From Formicarius rufipectus (lineage: Eukaryota > Chordata > Aves > Passeriformes > Formicariidae), in the NCBI GenBank assembly GCA_013399695.1, contig VXAU01003709.1, forward strand, positions 31,608 to 95,607: 64,000 nt of DNA, read 5' to 3'. Shown one piece after another: positions 38,123-50,105 of this stretch. The notes beneath the pieces were generated by a model. That model worked only from the letters and a program-made list of their open reading frames with translations. It did no database searches and was not told the DNA's origin. Position numbers and translations under genes: made by a program. The first letter of the stretch is position 1. Every line of letters starts with the position of its first letter.

Positions 38123-39496
38123 CTTTTCTTTCTCCTCTTTCTGCAGCTCTAAACACTCACAGCTCCTTCGGGTTAGCAAAGCAGCTCACAGCATCCATGT
38201 GCTCCTGGGCATTGCTCTGAGCTCTCAGGTGTCCCCACACGTCCTGGTGGGACCGGGGGCCTCAGGAGAGTTCAACACAAGTGTAAGAGCTTGCACGATT
38301 GGGGTCTGTGGGAAAAATAAGATCCCACACATTTTAGGGCACACTCGAGCTGGTGGTGAGAGGGTAGTTGAGGTTCTCCCTCAGGGAGGTGAAGCTGCTC
38401 CAGCTCGTCGCGGTGGGTGTGAACCCCTTTTGGGAGGTGGAGCAGCCCTTTTGGCTGCTGTGAGTAGAACTGCAGGTAAGCAGGGTGAAGAAGTCCTCAA
38501 GCACAGGAGAAACCCCTGCAGAATATCAGGAAAATGGGGGAAATGGAATTAAAGGGTGAGTGAAATAGTGTGGATCCTGGACATGGGGCACAGGTACTTC
38601 AGGGAATAAGAGTGAAACGTGGGGTATGTCACAGCTCTCACTGCTCAATAGTGTGGGTTTAAAAATCCCGTACATAAAATGCAGTAACCAGGTGAATCCC
38701 TGGGCTGACAAGATGGGAGGAGCCTTTCATCAATGTTCTCCTCAAGAGATACGTTTTAAAAGTGGTTTTGCTGGAGTGGAGAACAACCCTACAATAGATT
38801 GTACAGGGGAGCTGCAATTTATAAATAAGGGGAAACTCTTTCACAAGGGTGAGACTGGGCTGGTGCAGCCCTTCCGAAAGATCAAAGAATTGAGCCTTTC
38901 CCTGGCCCTCAGCTCCTGCCGTTTCCACTGAAATCAGTGAAATGCCCTCAATGGGACATCCAGTATTTGCCCAGACATAAAATTGCCACAACGTTAAGAA
39001 CGCTTCTGCTTTTTTTAATCCTTTACATTCCGTTTCAATAACGATGCGTGCGATTTTGGGCTCAGTGAGTGACAAAAAAAGCTGCGTTTAGCGCCACACA
39101 GTGGAAAAAAAAATTTTCAGTGAGGATGGATATTCTGAAGCATTCAGAATATCAGATGTTAATACCAAATTCATAAAAAGGGAAAAATACATTAAAAAAA
39201 TAAAAAAAATCAATCAATTGGTAACAATCTTGATGGGTATCACGAAGATTTCCTCCCCCCTGGGGTGGTTTATTCCACTAGGTAGCTAGATGTGTAATAT
39301 AGGAAATTTGACCCTGGAATTTATCATCAAGTTGCTTCGCAATAAGCAGAGCACTTTGCTCATTTATAACCTTGACAAAATAGTGAGGGATGTGATACTG
39401 GAATCTGCCAGCCCTTGCCAGTGCTGAGCTGCACATCTGGATTAGAGCTGTAAAGATATCTCAAACAACAGCAATAATATGGAGTAGTCTCTGGGG

Positions 39497-39570
39497 AAAA
39501 CAAACAAACAAACAAACAAACAAACGAACAAAACCAACCAAACAAACAAAATCCCCCAAAAAACCAAACC
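39497..39570. repeat. (AAAC)n microsatellite with A/C-rich flank
   Basis: Seven or more near-perfect AAAC units, then CAACCAAAC and CCCCCAAAAAACC variants. Confidence 0.9.
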
Positions 39571-41565
39571 AATTTGGGATCCCTGGATTGGGAAGAATTT
39601 GACACGTTTTACTGATGAGTAGTGTTCTTGATTAGGAAGTGTAGAGAAATATTACTGTTGTCAATAACACAAGCAATGGTACTTCTGCAAGTGTGGTGCA
39701 TTCTGTAATGTATGTGATGCAATTCATCTCCAGCCATCCAGGACTTTCAGCAACCCTCTGAGTGTTGCCCAGCGTGACTGTGTGCCACAAGGGTTTGGGG
39801 ATTGGAAGGCAGACCCCTACTTTAAAAAATGGTTGGTTGCAAGAGCTCAGTCTGTAGCAGCACTGGGATGAGGACAAACCCCTGCTGTCCCTTTCAGCAG
39901 GGGACAGACACAGCCTCACAAGCAGGCAGACACACACATATAGGTGATGCCTAAAATTCCTGAGAAAAGGCTCAAAACATTAGTGGAGATAGGTAGAGAA
40001 GTACCTTTATTTAGAAGCTAGTATATGAACAATCCAGGAAAACCTACATAATTCTAAAATCCACAATATACACTAAAATCCTTGGGCATCACAGGCTTCC
40101 ATTCTTCAGTGATTTCTTGCACACACAGATACGAGCTTATACTAGTTGGTTTGAGAATGAGGAATAACTCATCCTCAGGCTTTTGCTGTGTGTCCATGCT
40201 AAGCTGGGAATCTGTTCTCAGCAGGGTGACAGGTACAAAGTGTGGCTGTGGGCAGCACTCCCTGGTTTTCGTTGCACATTAAGCACGGCCTCTGTCTGAT
40301 CCAGCCGTGGCCACAGGCCAAGAGCACCCACTGTAGCATCGTGGCTGCTCCCTCTCACAACAGTCATGGCTTTGGTGCTTTTGGGGTGGGGGAACTGCCT
40401 GCAGGTGTTTGTGCCAGGTACAGTGCAGGTGTGCACACCAGCTCTGTGTAGCATGAGGGAGACAGAGGACCCTGAGATCTTGCCAGGGTTGGACAGCTCT
40501 GGTGGGGACAGAGCCATGTCCACCAAGGGAAGCCCAGCCTGTGGATCACAAATCTCACCCAGCAGTCACAGCAGAGCCTTTCCCAAAGCAGCCAGCAGTC
40601 ACGTCAAGTAAAGTGTATTGGGACCCAGTGCCCTTGGGACTAGGAATAAAGTTTTCAATGTTGTTTAGTTGGTAGAGTCAAACTGAGGAACCAGAGCAAG
40701 CTAGACAAAGTGACACCTGTAAAGGTTAAAACAGGCTGACATAAACTAACAAGCCCTAACTTTTCCCTGCAAGTTCCCCAGAAGATAAACACACCTAAAC
40801 ATATGTATGTTTACATGGGGTTACAAAAAGGTCAAACCTGTGGCTTAACTTCTGTTTCAGGAAACAGTGAAACTGAGCTCTTGTCCCAGGCATGCAACTG
40901 TGGTCAGTCAGCACATTGTACCAGGCTCCAGCAGGAAGAGGAAGATGTTTTTGCAGTTAAAGCAGAGCTCTATGCTTACAGAACTATTTTCCTTTTCTGT
41001 GCTGCATGATCTCACAAAACCAGTGTGGCTGCACAAGGAGTTGTGGCACTTCTACCTGCACAGCATGTTTGCATGTGCAGTAGGACAGGGAAATACTTGG
41101 CTTTTGGTATAGGGCAGGAATAGCACTAAACAGGGCTGTTCTGGAGATAAAAGAACTAAATTTGATGGTTTTGTGTTTGCACTGGGATGCTTACCTGCAA
41201 AGTGTTTCAAAATACAGATTGAGTCAGTCTTGTTCCAGCTGCAGAATTCCAGCTGATGTCTGTTGCCTGCTCCTTTGAAAGTAAACTCTTACACTTCTCC
41301 ACACAGACATTTTTCAGGTAAAAAAGGGATAACTGCTGATATTAGCCTTGCTTCAGTTAAAAATAATATGGCACACTGCTTGGGAGGATACGTAAACCTA
41401 TTTGAAATAAAATGGTTATAGTGTACAAATCTACCTGCATTGCCAATAGTAAGGTAATATCAATATATTGGTATAAAAGTCTTACGGTGTCATAGGAAGT
41501 AAATCTATATGAGCTGGGTGAGATGTTCAGCAGCACACAAAACTGCACAGAATCTTTCATCCTAA

Positions 41566-41650
41566 AGAAGAAGAAAAAAAAACCAAAAAACCCCAAAACA
41601 AACAATAAACAAACCCCAAAACAAACAAACAANNNNNTTTTTTTTTTTCA
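41566..41650. repeat. A/C-rich tract broken by an assembly gap
   Basis: A run of AAAC and CCCC-AAAA units up to 41632 is interrupted by five N at 41633-41637. It is followed directly by a T run. The switch from A/C-rich to T-rich at the gap suggests that the assembly failed in a low-complexity or hairpin-forming sequence. Confidence 0.9.
41633..41637. other. Assembly gap (five N)
   Basis: Five undetermined bases inside a low-complexity tract; the true gap size is unknown. Confidence 0.97.
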
Positions 41651-42045
41651 ACCAAGAAGGAGCCCATGAGGAAGCCCTGCAACAACCACACAGCTGAGGG
41701 TACCAGGCAGGCTCAAAGGTAACACCTGTGAGACCCATCCCCTGCAGCTGTGGTGGCACATGTGTGGATTTGGGTTGCAGTCTGGCAGCAGAAGCTCAGT
41801 GGCTGCATCCCAGAGTGCTGATGTACTAGAGCAGCCTCCAGCTGATTGATGGCTCCAGCAGCATTCACCCTTGTGCAGCCCCTGCACTGGGATGAATATT
41901 GGGCCTTTTGGCAAAGGATTGAATTATAAAAAGCAGAGAAATAGAGAAGATACTTTGTGTGATTTAGGGGAGAGCCACTAAACTCTGGCTGTTCCACAAA
42001 TGAGGAGAAATTAACATTCAGGACAGGGAAGAAAGCACAGTAGGG

Positions 42046-42051
42046 TTTATT
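42046..42051 (-). terminator. S100P: Polyadenylation signal AATAAA of the S100P gene
   Basis: On the minus strand AATAAA occurs 115 bases after the S100P stop codon. A compact 3'UTR of this size is normal for S100 genes, so this is the likely cleavage signal, with the mRNA ending near 42020-42035. Confidence 0.65.
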
Positions 42052-42165
42052 TTTACAGCCCAGCATGCTTGCAAACTTCATGGCAGTACATAGAAGGAGT
42101 GAAGGGATCCATACCACTAGCATATGGAGCACAGGCAAAGACAGCTTCTGTGAGCAGTTTGACAA

Positions 42166-42315
42166 CTATTTGGCTGCATTCTGCTCAAAATATTTGTGAC
42201 AGCAGCAAGTCAGAGCTGCCACAAAGATGACAAATTCTTTGAAGTCCACTTGGGAATCTCCATTTCCATCCAGGTCCTTGAAGACTCTATCAATAGCATC
42301 CTTGTCCTTCCCTGA
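42166..42315 (-). CDS. S100P: S100P coding exon 2
   Basis: Encodes residues 47-95: the hinge start (SGKDKD), helix III, canonical EF-hand loop 62-73, helix IV and the C-terminal tail ending NAAK. The acceptor is a good polypyrimidine tract followed by GCAG. The frame stops at TAG at 42168-42166. Confidence 0.93.
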   Translation of the reverse strand, partial: SGKDKDAIDRVFKDLDGNGDSQVDFKEFVIFVAALTCCCHKYFEQNAAK

Positions 42316-45300
42316 CTGCAAAAGAAAAGAAGCAGGATGAGGTGAGAGGAGGCACGACCTTAATGCAGCAGCATCTCCCCAACAAGGTCCCTGGAGGCAC
42401 TCTGGGCTCTTGGTGAGGTGTCTGAGGGGCACCCAGGGAGTGTGAGGCTGGTGCCAGCTCAGACACATGGTACCTTTCTGTTGGGAATTGTGATGGAGTT
42501 GCTGGGGAGGTGGATGTGTGATTGGAGTGAGCTGGAGGCTCCTGCCATCAGCTCCCCAGAACATGAGGTTATCATGGTTTCTGATAATGAGGCCCTTTTC
42601 CTTCTCCTTGCTTGTTTTGTGCGTTATGTCTCTGGGTATAAAGCCATGAGTTCCCTCACACTGTGCTTGGCTGGGGCAACTGCTCAGCGCTCAGTCTGCG
42701 ATGGGAGATCACGAGGGACTTCCCTACCTCTGCCTGCCCATCTCGGTGGGAGCTGCACATCTCCTCTGGCTGCCTGAAATGCACACCCTCCCCACAGGAA
42801 CTTGGGGCACTGCTGGCTTCAGCCTCAGGATGGGGCCTTTTGGGGGCAGCAGGACCTGACATGGGTCCCACCACCTGCATGGCACAGGCTCAGCCGTCCC
42901 ACCCTCTCCCAGAGGCAGCGTGTGCTCCTGTGCTGCTGACACCCCGCAGCCGAGGCACGTTTTCCACATTTCAAAGAAAATTCATCATGATTAAACCCAT
43001 ATGACACAAAGCCCTGAGGACATTACCTGAAGGAATTAATTCCCCACCCGCCCCACTGAAGATGCTCAGCTGGAGCTCGGGCAGTTTGCGGGTGGGCAAA
43101 ATGATGCTTTCCGGGGGCAAACGCTGAATTTAAACCCACCCGAGATAAGGTGCAAACAGCCTCAAAAGGGCTTCAAGTGGCTGCTCACTGGGGCTGGTAG
43201 CTGGGACACCAGAGGGCTGCTGAGCTTGAGTGACCGCAGCAAAAAATTGCAGAATAGTATTTTTCTAAGTTGTCATAATTCCGATGGATTGAGTGAACCA
43301 GCACATTTGAAGATTGATTTTAAGCAAAGCATAGTCTAAGTGAAAAAGGGGCGGGGCGTTGTGGGTTTTGTTGTTATTGTTGGTTTTGGTTGGTTGTTTT
43401 TTGTTTGGTTGTGGTTTTTTGCCAAATATTCTAAAAAAAAAAATAAAAAAATAAAAAAGAGGTATTTTCTAAAGTTGCTTTCAGGAGGGCTTTTCGGCTC
43501 GAGTCCTGGCAATGATTATCTCCAGGGATTTTAGAAAGAGCAATTTTTAAAATAAACAGGGGGTGGCAGTACAGACTTATCTAATGTAGGAAACAGACAC
43601 GAAATCTGATATTCTACTAGAAAGAAATTATATAAAATTTTGTGGAAATTTCGACTAAGTAAAAATAATTGATACCTTAATTTAAATCTGAAGGAAATTC
43701 TTGATCATGGTCTATTTAACTAAATTTCTCATTATGTAATTTCATGTTTCACTTTAGATATCTGCACCTTTAAAATCACTAAAAGTTGAACCAGTTCCCT
43801 AGACCGGACTGATGAATGTGTCTGGAAGTTTTTATTCCATTTCATTTTGTAAATTATAATGAGTTTTAATTTTATAAGTGAAATATATGAAGGAGTTTTA
43901 GCCTCTGAATTACTTCTGAAATACACAAGTGGGAATTATATTTTGGAAACTCTTTATAACTGAGTGCAGTCCTTCAGTCCCCTGATATTTCTGCCTCTGA
44001 TTAACTGAAGACCTTCCCAGACAGTTGTGAGCTGTGCCAGCTATAACCATTTCTAAAGCCAAAAGTACACATGGATATTTTAAAAACACTGTTTCCCAGA
44101 ATTTCTTGCAAATAAAAAAATATGGATATCAATGGTAGGAAAATGCAAGTGAAACTTTTATATTCTCCATTTTTTTCTTGCAGTTATTAGTGTGGCAGGA
44201 CAGTGACAAGGCAGAACATTGTTGGTTTAAATTTATTTAAAATACTGGCATAAAAGTGTGCAGGTTTTTTCCTTTTTTTTTTTTTTTAATGGAATTGGTA
44301 AAGCAAGAAAGGAAGATGGAGACTGGAACACAAGAGGACCTTTAGCTAATTATCTTTCTGGAAAAAACTAGTTTTTCTTGCAATTGCAGCTTAAAAAATA
44401 GAGGCAGTAAGAGCAGCTGGGGGGAACTGGAAAAAGTGGTCCCTGGCCAGTAAATGCAGTCAGGAGACACCTTTGAGCATCATCCCGTTTGGTAGCTCTC
44501 TAGTGCAGCAGCTACCCAACTTTATTTAGACCAAATATCGAGTGTCTGGGGGATTTCCATGCCCTCTTAAGACTGTAGTTTTGTTGCTCTTTACATGTAA
44601 GTGCTGCAGGGTAACACAGCTCTGTGCGCAAGAGCAGGGCACCTCCTGGTGGGTCACAAGCACTGCCCTGATTTACACAGCTTTTTCAGAAACGTTTTAA
44701 TCTATTCACCCTGAGCCACCCAGGACCTTATTCTGAATATTTGTGTGTCTGTTTTATTTGTGTGAAATAAATCCAGCAGGCATGGATTTTGTGTAGTGAA
44801 TTCATAGAGCTTGCATGGAAAGATACTGAATTATACTGAGTTACTCTGGCTGCAATGTCCTGAAACAGCTATTAAAACCTGAATTATGCTGGATACAAGA
44901 AGTGGGAGACACACACAACCCACTTGGTTCTAGACTCTTGCCATTAAGAGCAATAAGTATACAGACAGAGACACATTACTCTGATGTTGAAAGAACAAGG
45001 CCATTAAAAGGATTTTTAGTGAAAGGAAGCAAATAAAAATCAATTGAAAATGGAAAGCTTTTGCTTTAACATATTCAGTATTTTGAATACCTACTTAAAT
45101 ACACCTGATGATTACATACAAATCTATGTTGTGTAATATATTTCCAGGTCTTTCTTTTGCTATTAAAGACAAATGCCAAACATTCTGCTCTGAGTTCATC
45201 TCTTGTTCTGGTTTATGCATCACTTTGATGAGCATACTGAGTATGTAGTACAAATACCTAGAGAAGGTAAGTGTATAAATATTCAGAGAGATTCCCCATC

Positions 45301-45790
45301 TGCAATCAAGATCTTCAATTGCTGACAACACAACTCCCTTCACAGCAGTCGTGACATGATGTGAGCTGATAAATCCAGTGATAAACAGAAGGAATGAATT
45401 CTGAAGTTGAAATGAAATCCATTTCAAAGCCATTGTTCTGATAACTTGAGTGATGAATTCAGCAAACAGGGAATGGCCCTGAATATTAGAATCAGTTTTA
45501 CATGGTATGTGCAAAACCTTTTTTCATTTTACATTTTCCTACAAACCACTGCGTATTTCTGGATGTAATTTCCCTGATAATATACTGAAAGCTGTGCCTG
45601 CAGGCAGCTCTTGCACCCACTACACAGAAACGATGCTATGCTGTTCTCTTACCGCGAGGAAGTTGGGGAGCTCCTTTTCCAGGAGGGCCTTTAGTTCAGC
45701 TTTGCTGAGGGTTTGCCCGTTGCCGTCAGTCCTTGCGTACTTGTCAAAGACAGCGATGGTCATTCCCATGGCGGTTTCCAGCTGAGACAT
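42166..45790 (-). CDS. S100P: S100P-type EF-hand calcium-binding protein, two coding exons
   Basis: Coding exons are 45653-45790 (46 codons, ATG to GCG) and 42166-42315 (49 codons plus TAG). They join in phase 0 between donor GCG/GTAAGA and acceptor TTTTGCAG/TCAGGG. The product has 95 residues, the length of human S100P, and I match it from memory: it starts MSQLETAMGM and has the segments LLEKELPNFL and SGKDKD and the end CHKYFE. S100 proteins are small dimers that bind targets after calcium binding; S100P is cytosolic, nuclear or secreted and is known to bind ezrin and RAGE. Residues about 19-32 form the S100-type pseudo EF-hand. Residues 62-73 form a canonical loop with Asp62, Asn64, Asp66, Gln68, Asp70 and Glu73. 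An in-frame upstream ATG at 45835 would add 15 residues; I prefer 45790 because it fits the family and has A at -3. Cys83-Cys84-Cys85 is unusual. S100Z or another S100 is a less likely identity. Confidence 0.92.
42316..45652 (-). other. S100P: S100P intron (3.3 kb)
   Basis: GT-AG intron between the two coding exons. It contains a T/G then A-rich tract at about 43359-43460, a T run near 44270-44287 and a moderately GC-rich patch at 42840-43150. The minus-strand frame at 45095-45514 inside the intron has no recognised domain and I treat it as chance. Confidence 0.8.
43359..43460. repeat. T/G-rich tract followed by A-rich tract
   Basis: TTGG/TTTTG units for about 60 bases, then A runs broken by single T. 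The two halves are partly complementary and could form a hairpin. Confidence 0.75.
45653..45790 (-). CDS. S100P: S100P coding exon 1
   Basis: Encodes residues 1-46: helix I, the N-terminal pseudo EF-hand (residues 19-32), helix II and the start of the hinge. It ends at the donor GCG/GTAAGAG, phase 0. The position of this intron, right after the LPNFL-type hinge motif, is the conserved S100-family position. Confidence 0.92.
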
Positions 45791-45877
45791 GCTGCTGCTG
45801 GAGTCTGGCCTTCTCCTGAGCAGGCACAGCCTCAAGGCGCCCTCTCGGAGGATGGAGACTGGTCTGAGCCTGGGCTT

Positions 45878-45883
45878 CTTTAA
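45878..45883 (-). promoter_or_regulatory. S100P: Weak TATA-like box upstream of S100P
   Basis: On the minus strand GCTTAAAGAAG lies about 90 bases upstream of the S100P ATG, which would put a start site near 45850 and give a 5'UTR of about 60 bases. The motif is only TATA-like (TTAAAG). An untranslated exon further upstream, as in many S100 genes, cannot be excluded. Confidence 0.3.
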
Positions 45884-46571
45884 GCAGCCATCCCACCCAA
45901 GGAGCGGTCACACACCAGAGGGACAGTCATCCCTTGGCAAACACCTGTATCTGGGCACCGCCCGGAGCACACACCGCAGTGCTCACAGCTATTCAGAACT
46001 CCAGCTCTATTGCCCTGGTGTGACTGGTACAACCAGTTGCTCACCGGTGGAAACCAGCCTCTCCTTCAAGATACACAGTGTGACTAACAAATCAAAGTCG
46101 GATTTTGTTTTTGGCTGTTTGCTCAAGATCTGTTCCTTCAGGTATTCCCATGGGAGCAGAGGGTTGACAGCCCAGCTTTGGCACAGTATGTGCCTGCTCA
46201 GGAGGAAGAGGAGCATCTCACCTCTCCTTCAGTACCTATTTAGGGGCTCTGCGAGAGGCTGCACACACAGACTGCCCCTGTGCCACACAGAGAACCTTGT
46301 TACAGACCAGATGGCTCACTAGCACACTCTTGGGATGAGATTCTCTGGATCAGAAGTAGAGGTCTGCCATGTAGATAGCTAACATAGTCCCCCTGGGCTT
46401 GCACTCAGTCCACAGTGGGGGTCTCACACAGGTCTTACCAACCAGAACCTCCCCAAGGCCGGCAAAGGGAGCTTTGTAGATCCTCTCCATGAATAACTTG
46501 CTCAGGTGGAAGTATCTGAAGCAATAAATCTGATACTTGAATGAACAACCAATATCAAATTTCATCTTCAT

Positions 46572-46634
46572 TTGCAGTAAAATGACTTGTTATTTACCCT
46601 ATGCAGCATTAAATTTTGCAGTAAAATGTCTTGT
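46572..46634. repeat. Two 19-base direct repeats 44 bases apart
   Basis: TTGCAGTAAAATGACTTGT at 46572-46590 recurs at 46616-46634 with one substitution. A second small tandem repeat, TCTGATGAACT twice, follows at 46670-46691. Confidence 0.85.
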
Positions 46635-48896
46635 ACTGAAAAAAAAGTCACTTTCAAATGTTTGTGAATTCTGATGAACTTCTGATGAACTGATTTGCTT
46701 GTAAATTGTGGTCCCTCATCATTAGACACTTAACACACTGGACTCACCTCTACACAGACTGGAGCTGTTTGAGGGGCTGCCCTGGAAGTTGGGCAGAACA
46801 AGGGCAGTGTGAGCTCAGGTGGTGGCAGCAGATCAGCTCCAGCCACGCTGCGTTTTGGACAAATTACAACTTCTGGCCAAGCAAAGGGTAATTTGGCCTC
46901 TGTCAAACTCCAGGTGCCTACACCAGACCTGGAGGAGCACATTTGAAGTGAATTATATCTACACAAGTGTCTGCAGAACAGGCACACTCTGAGCAAATTA
47001 TCTAGGGGAAGCTACCTAAGCTAGGACATCATGGATGAGTAATGCTGATGGACCCCAGGGTGCAGTGTTCTCTGTAGAAGACCCTATGGATTCCCAAAAT
47101 TAAACCTGATTTTGAATGTCTTTGGACATATCTCTGCATGCTTGAAAATGACTTTTCACTCATGATATGCTATAGATAACTTAGAAAAAAATTTTTTTTA
47201 AATTAAAAAAAAATAAAATTCCTTTCTCCCAAATGCTTATAGCCACCTGCTCCCCAGGGAATATCTGTCCTGTAATGTCAACAACATCTCAGAGCAAGAC
47301 TATGCTTCACATATACATGGAAACCTAGAACCTTTCTGAAACAAAAACCCCTATGATTTTGTCTTACATTTTCCAACAAGGGATTTTCCATTCCCCAGAA
47401 AATCACAGCAGCATCTCATGCTGTATGCTTTATTCAAACAGTTCATGAGAACTATTTGTTCCTGTGACTTCAACCTCATGACATAGTTGCAACTGATTTC
47501 CCTTACAGGGATAAGGGTTTTAAATAAACTTTGAAGTTTTTACATTAAAGTGCATCTTGAAACCTGTGAGACTTCTTTAGAAAAAGGAACAATAAGAGAT
47601 CAAACAACTGGCTTTTCTTAGCTATGAACATCATCTGGTGTTTGCACCAGGTGTCAGTGCCAGAAACTATTATTTGTCCTTTTATGCCATATTTGTCACC
47701 TTTTCTGTAAAATGAGTATTACACACAAATAAAGAAAAATCAGTTCCTCCCTCTAAAGGAAAAATTAACAAAATAAAATGTTTACTTCACATGGCTCTCA
47801 ATCATGAAATTCAGGATAAGTTACATGAGAGGAAACGTGCCCTGAAAATGAAGAGAGAGAACAGCCTCATCCAACAGGATATGTCAGTCAGTCCACACCT
47901 TTGCCACATAACCTGGCAGAAAAGGTGTCCTCAGCCTTGACCCGTTTTTCTCTGCAAACACAGGTGACTCACATGGTTTGAGAATATGGGTGCAAAAGTG
48001 CTAAAACACAAAATAAACTACAGGGCTTGGATTTCTACTAACTGAAAGGTCACCATGGTAAGCACTGCCTGGCTGGCTTGATTTATTTTTGATGTGTCGT
48101 ATTTGTATTCGCGCACATGCACACACACCAGTACTGCTCAGAGTTTTCTGTTCACACTTTCTGTAGTGCTTAAATATTTTCTTATGATTTGCTATTAAAA
48201 ATAGCAGCTCTGTGCACACAACACAGACCATTACAACTGTTTGCAAAACCAAAGAGTACAAATAGGAGGCCGACACAGGAGAGCAGGCAGTGTTTTGATG
48301 CCAACCCATCTGCCCAGCTCCCTGGTGAGATAAGCCGTTTTCTGTGGGCTTGTTTATATTTTATATTATCATTTTAATGTAAACAATACCTATTATTTGC
48401 TTCTTTCAGGTTTCTTTCCAAAGAACGGTATAGGTAACAGCTTGGATGAGTATTTACTGAAGGTTTATACAGAATTCTCTCTCACTATTCCTAACTTGGA
48501 CCAAAAGTTTAAATTATTTGTGTGATACAAATGTGGACTCTCACACACATGATTTTCAAAGTCCATTCAGATATACTCAAATTCTATGGCATTTGGTCAG
48601 ATATTTAGGCTTACCTGAGATTTGTGTGACTTTGTGCTGATGTTCTCCTAGAGAATAAATTTTATCCCATGCTCTTTGCAGCAGTGTCTCTTTTGGAAAA
48701 GTCTGATTAAATGGATTTATCAGCTCTACTGTAAAGAGCCATTTGTGTCACACCCAGCTGAATAGCTGAAATGGGACAGCTATAATTGTCAAAAGGGACT
48801 TTTTGACAGTTTCCACAAATCTATTATATATCGGGATGGAAGAAGCACAGGAGGAAAAAACACAACCCAAAACGATGAATTCACTAATTCACTGTG

Positions 48897-48960
48897 TTTT
48901 TGTTTGTTTGTTTGTTTGTTTTTTTTTTTGTTTTGTTTTGTTTGTTGTTTTTTTTTTTTA
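48897..48960. repeat. (TTTG)n tract
   Basis: TTTG and TTTTG units with long T runs; produces a Lys/Asn/Gln-rich spurious frame on the other strand. Confidence 0.9.
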
Positions 48961-50025
48961 ATTTGTTGGCAGCAGTATGAAAACACTTTATTTTTCTCTT
49001 AGCAAGAAGGTTACATCTGAGCCATAAAAAACATTGAGATAAAATTATCAAACCCCTCATATTTTCCAGTGTCCTGGCAAGTTTGTTGAACTTGGAGTAT
49101 CAAGACACTTTATTTACCTTGCACTGCTTCTGAAAACTTGCTCTAAGTTCAGTTAAGAATTTTTAAAGGTCCTTTCATTTCTACAATACATGGTGAAGTT
49201 ATTTACATCTAGCGAGTGGCGAAATCATTCAATTACTACACAGATTTGCAAAACAGAGTAAGAAAGATCAGCCTAAAGAGGCACTGGTGAGGCAGAAGAG
49301 GAGCTCGTACAAGCACAGTGTGATGTTCGGTGACATACCGAGGAGGTTCTGCTAGTTAGAGACATACAGGTTTTCCTTGTTTTACTATCATTTACTTATC
49401 AAAATATCCTTAAAATATGTTTTAAAATGTAATGAATACGTTCACATACTGCTTGAGTGAAATTTACAGGCAGGTAGAATGGAGAAGACCAAGGTCAGCT
49501 AACCAGCTGTGTGACTTTCTGAGCTGAGTTGAGGTGATAACACTGGCAAAGCTGTGCCACAGGAAACACACTTTCATCATTGCATATTGACTCTAATCAA
49601 ATATATTTATTAGTGCATGAGACATAGCCATATTAGACTGCAAAATCAATGAATATTTTACAGCCAATAAATTAATGTTTGCGGTGTAAATACCTCTGTC
49701 TAGTTTTCAATCCTTGACTGAATAATTCTTTACAGAGTTTTTCACACTTCAGTTTTAAGGTTCTTGATATTAAGGCTTCCAAGACTGTGGTATCTTTTAA
49801 ATAACAATGACATAAAAAGAGGTCACGCTCTAAGGTAACTGAATGTTGTCCGCACAAGCACTGTAGTCTTGATTTCTAAGTATGTGATTCCTCATCCAGT
49901 CTCACACAAGCAGCCCAATTGTCATTTGCTCTACATTAACACGGACATAAAATCCCACTCAGCTATCAGCCAACCATGCTGAGCTGTGGTGAGCATAGTA
50001 AAAAGTTGGTCTATGGCATGGTCAG

Positions 50026-50105
50026 AAAGAATAAGGGAAAAAAAGAAATTATAAAGAAAAAGAAAGAGAAAATAAAAATGAAAAAGAAATGAAAAATCAG
50101 AAAGA
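50026..50105. repeat. Purine-rich (GA/A) tract
   Basis: About 80 bases almost entirely A and G on the plus strand with a few T bases, built from AAAGAAA-like units. Confidence 0.8.

Larger units (their letters stand above)
23890..41560. other. Long non-coding stretch, no supported gene
   Basis: About 17.7 kb with no gene I can support. Repeats noted are (TG)n-like at 26690-26735, A/C tracts at 29041, 38089 and 39497, an AT-rich patch at 32620-32660, a T run at 36299-36315 and a short (CA)n at about 36701-36714. The plus-strand frame at 38199-38552 is the most CpG-rich and ends next to a GT-AG-like donor (GCAGGTAAGC near 38470), but it has no family signature. Confidence 0.5.

Noticed and set aside
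38199..38552. 117-codon plus-strand frame rich in Gly and Ala
   Set aside because: No signal, domain or partner exon was recognised. Its length is explained by locally higher GC.
45620..45835. A longer S100P start using the in-frame ATG at 45835
   Set aside because: It would add 15 residues, Arg- and Ser-rich, that no S100 protein has. The ATG at 45790 gives the exact family N-terminus and length.
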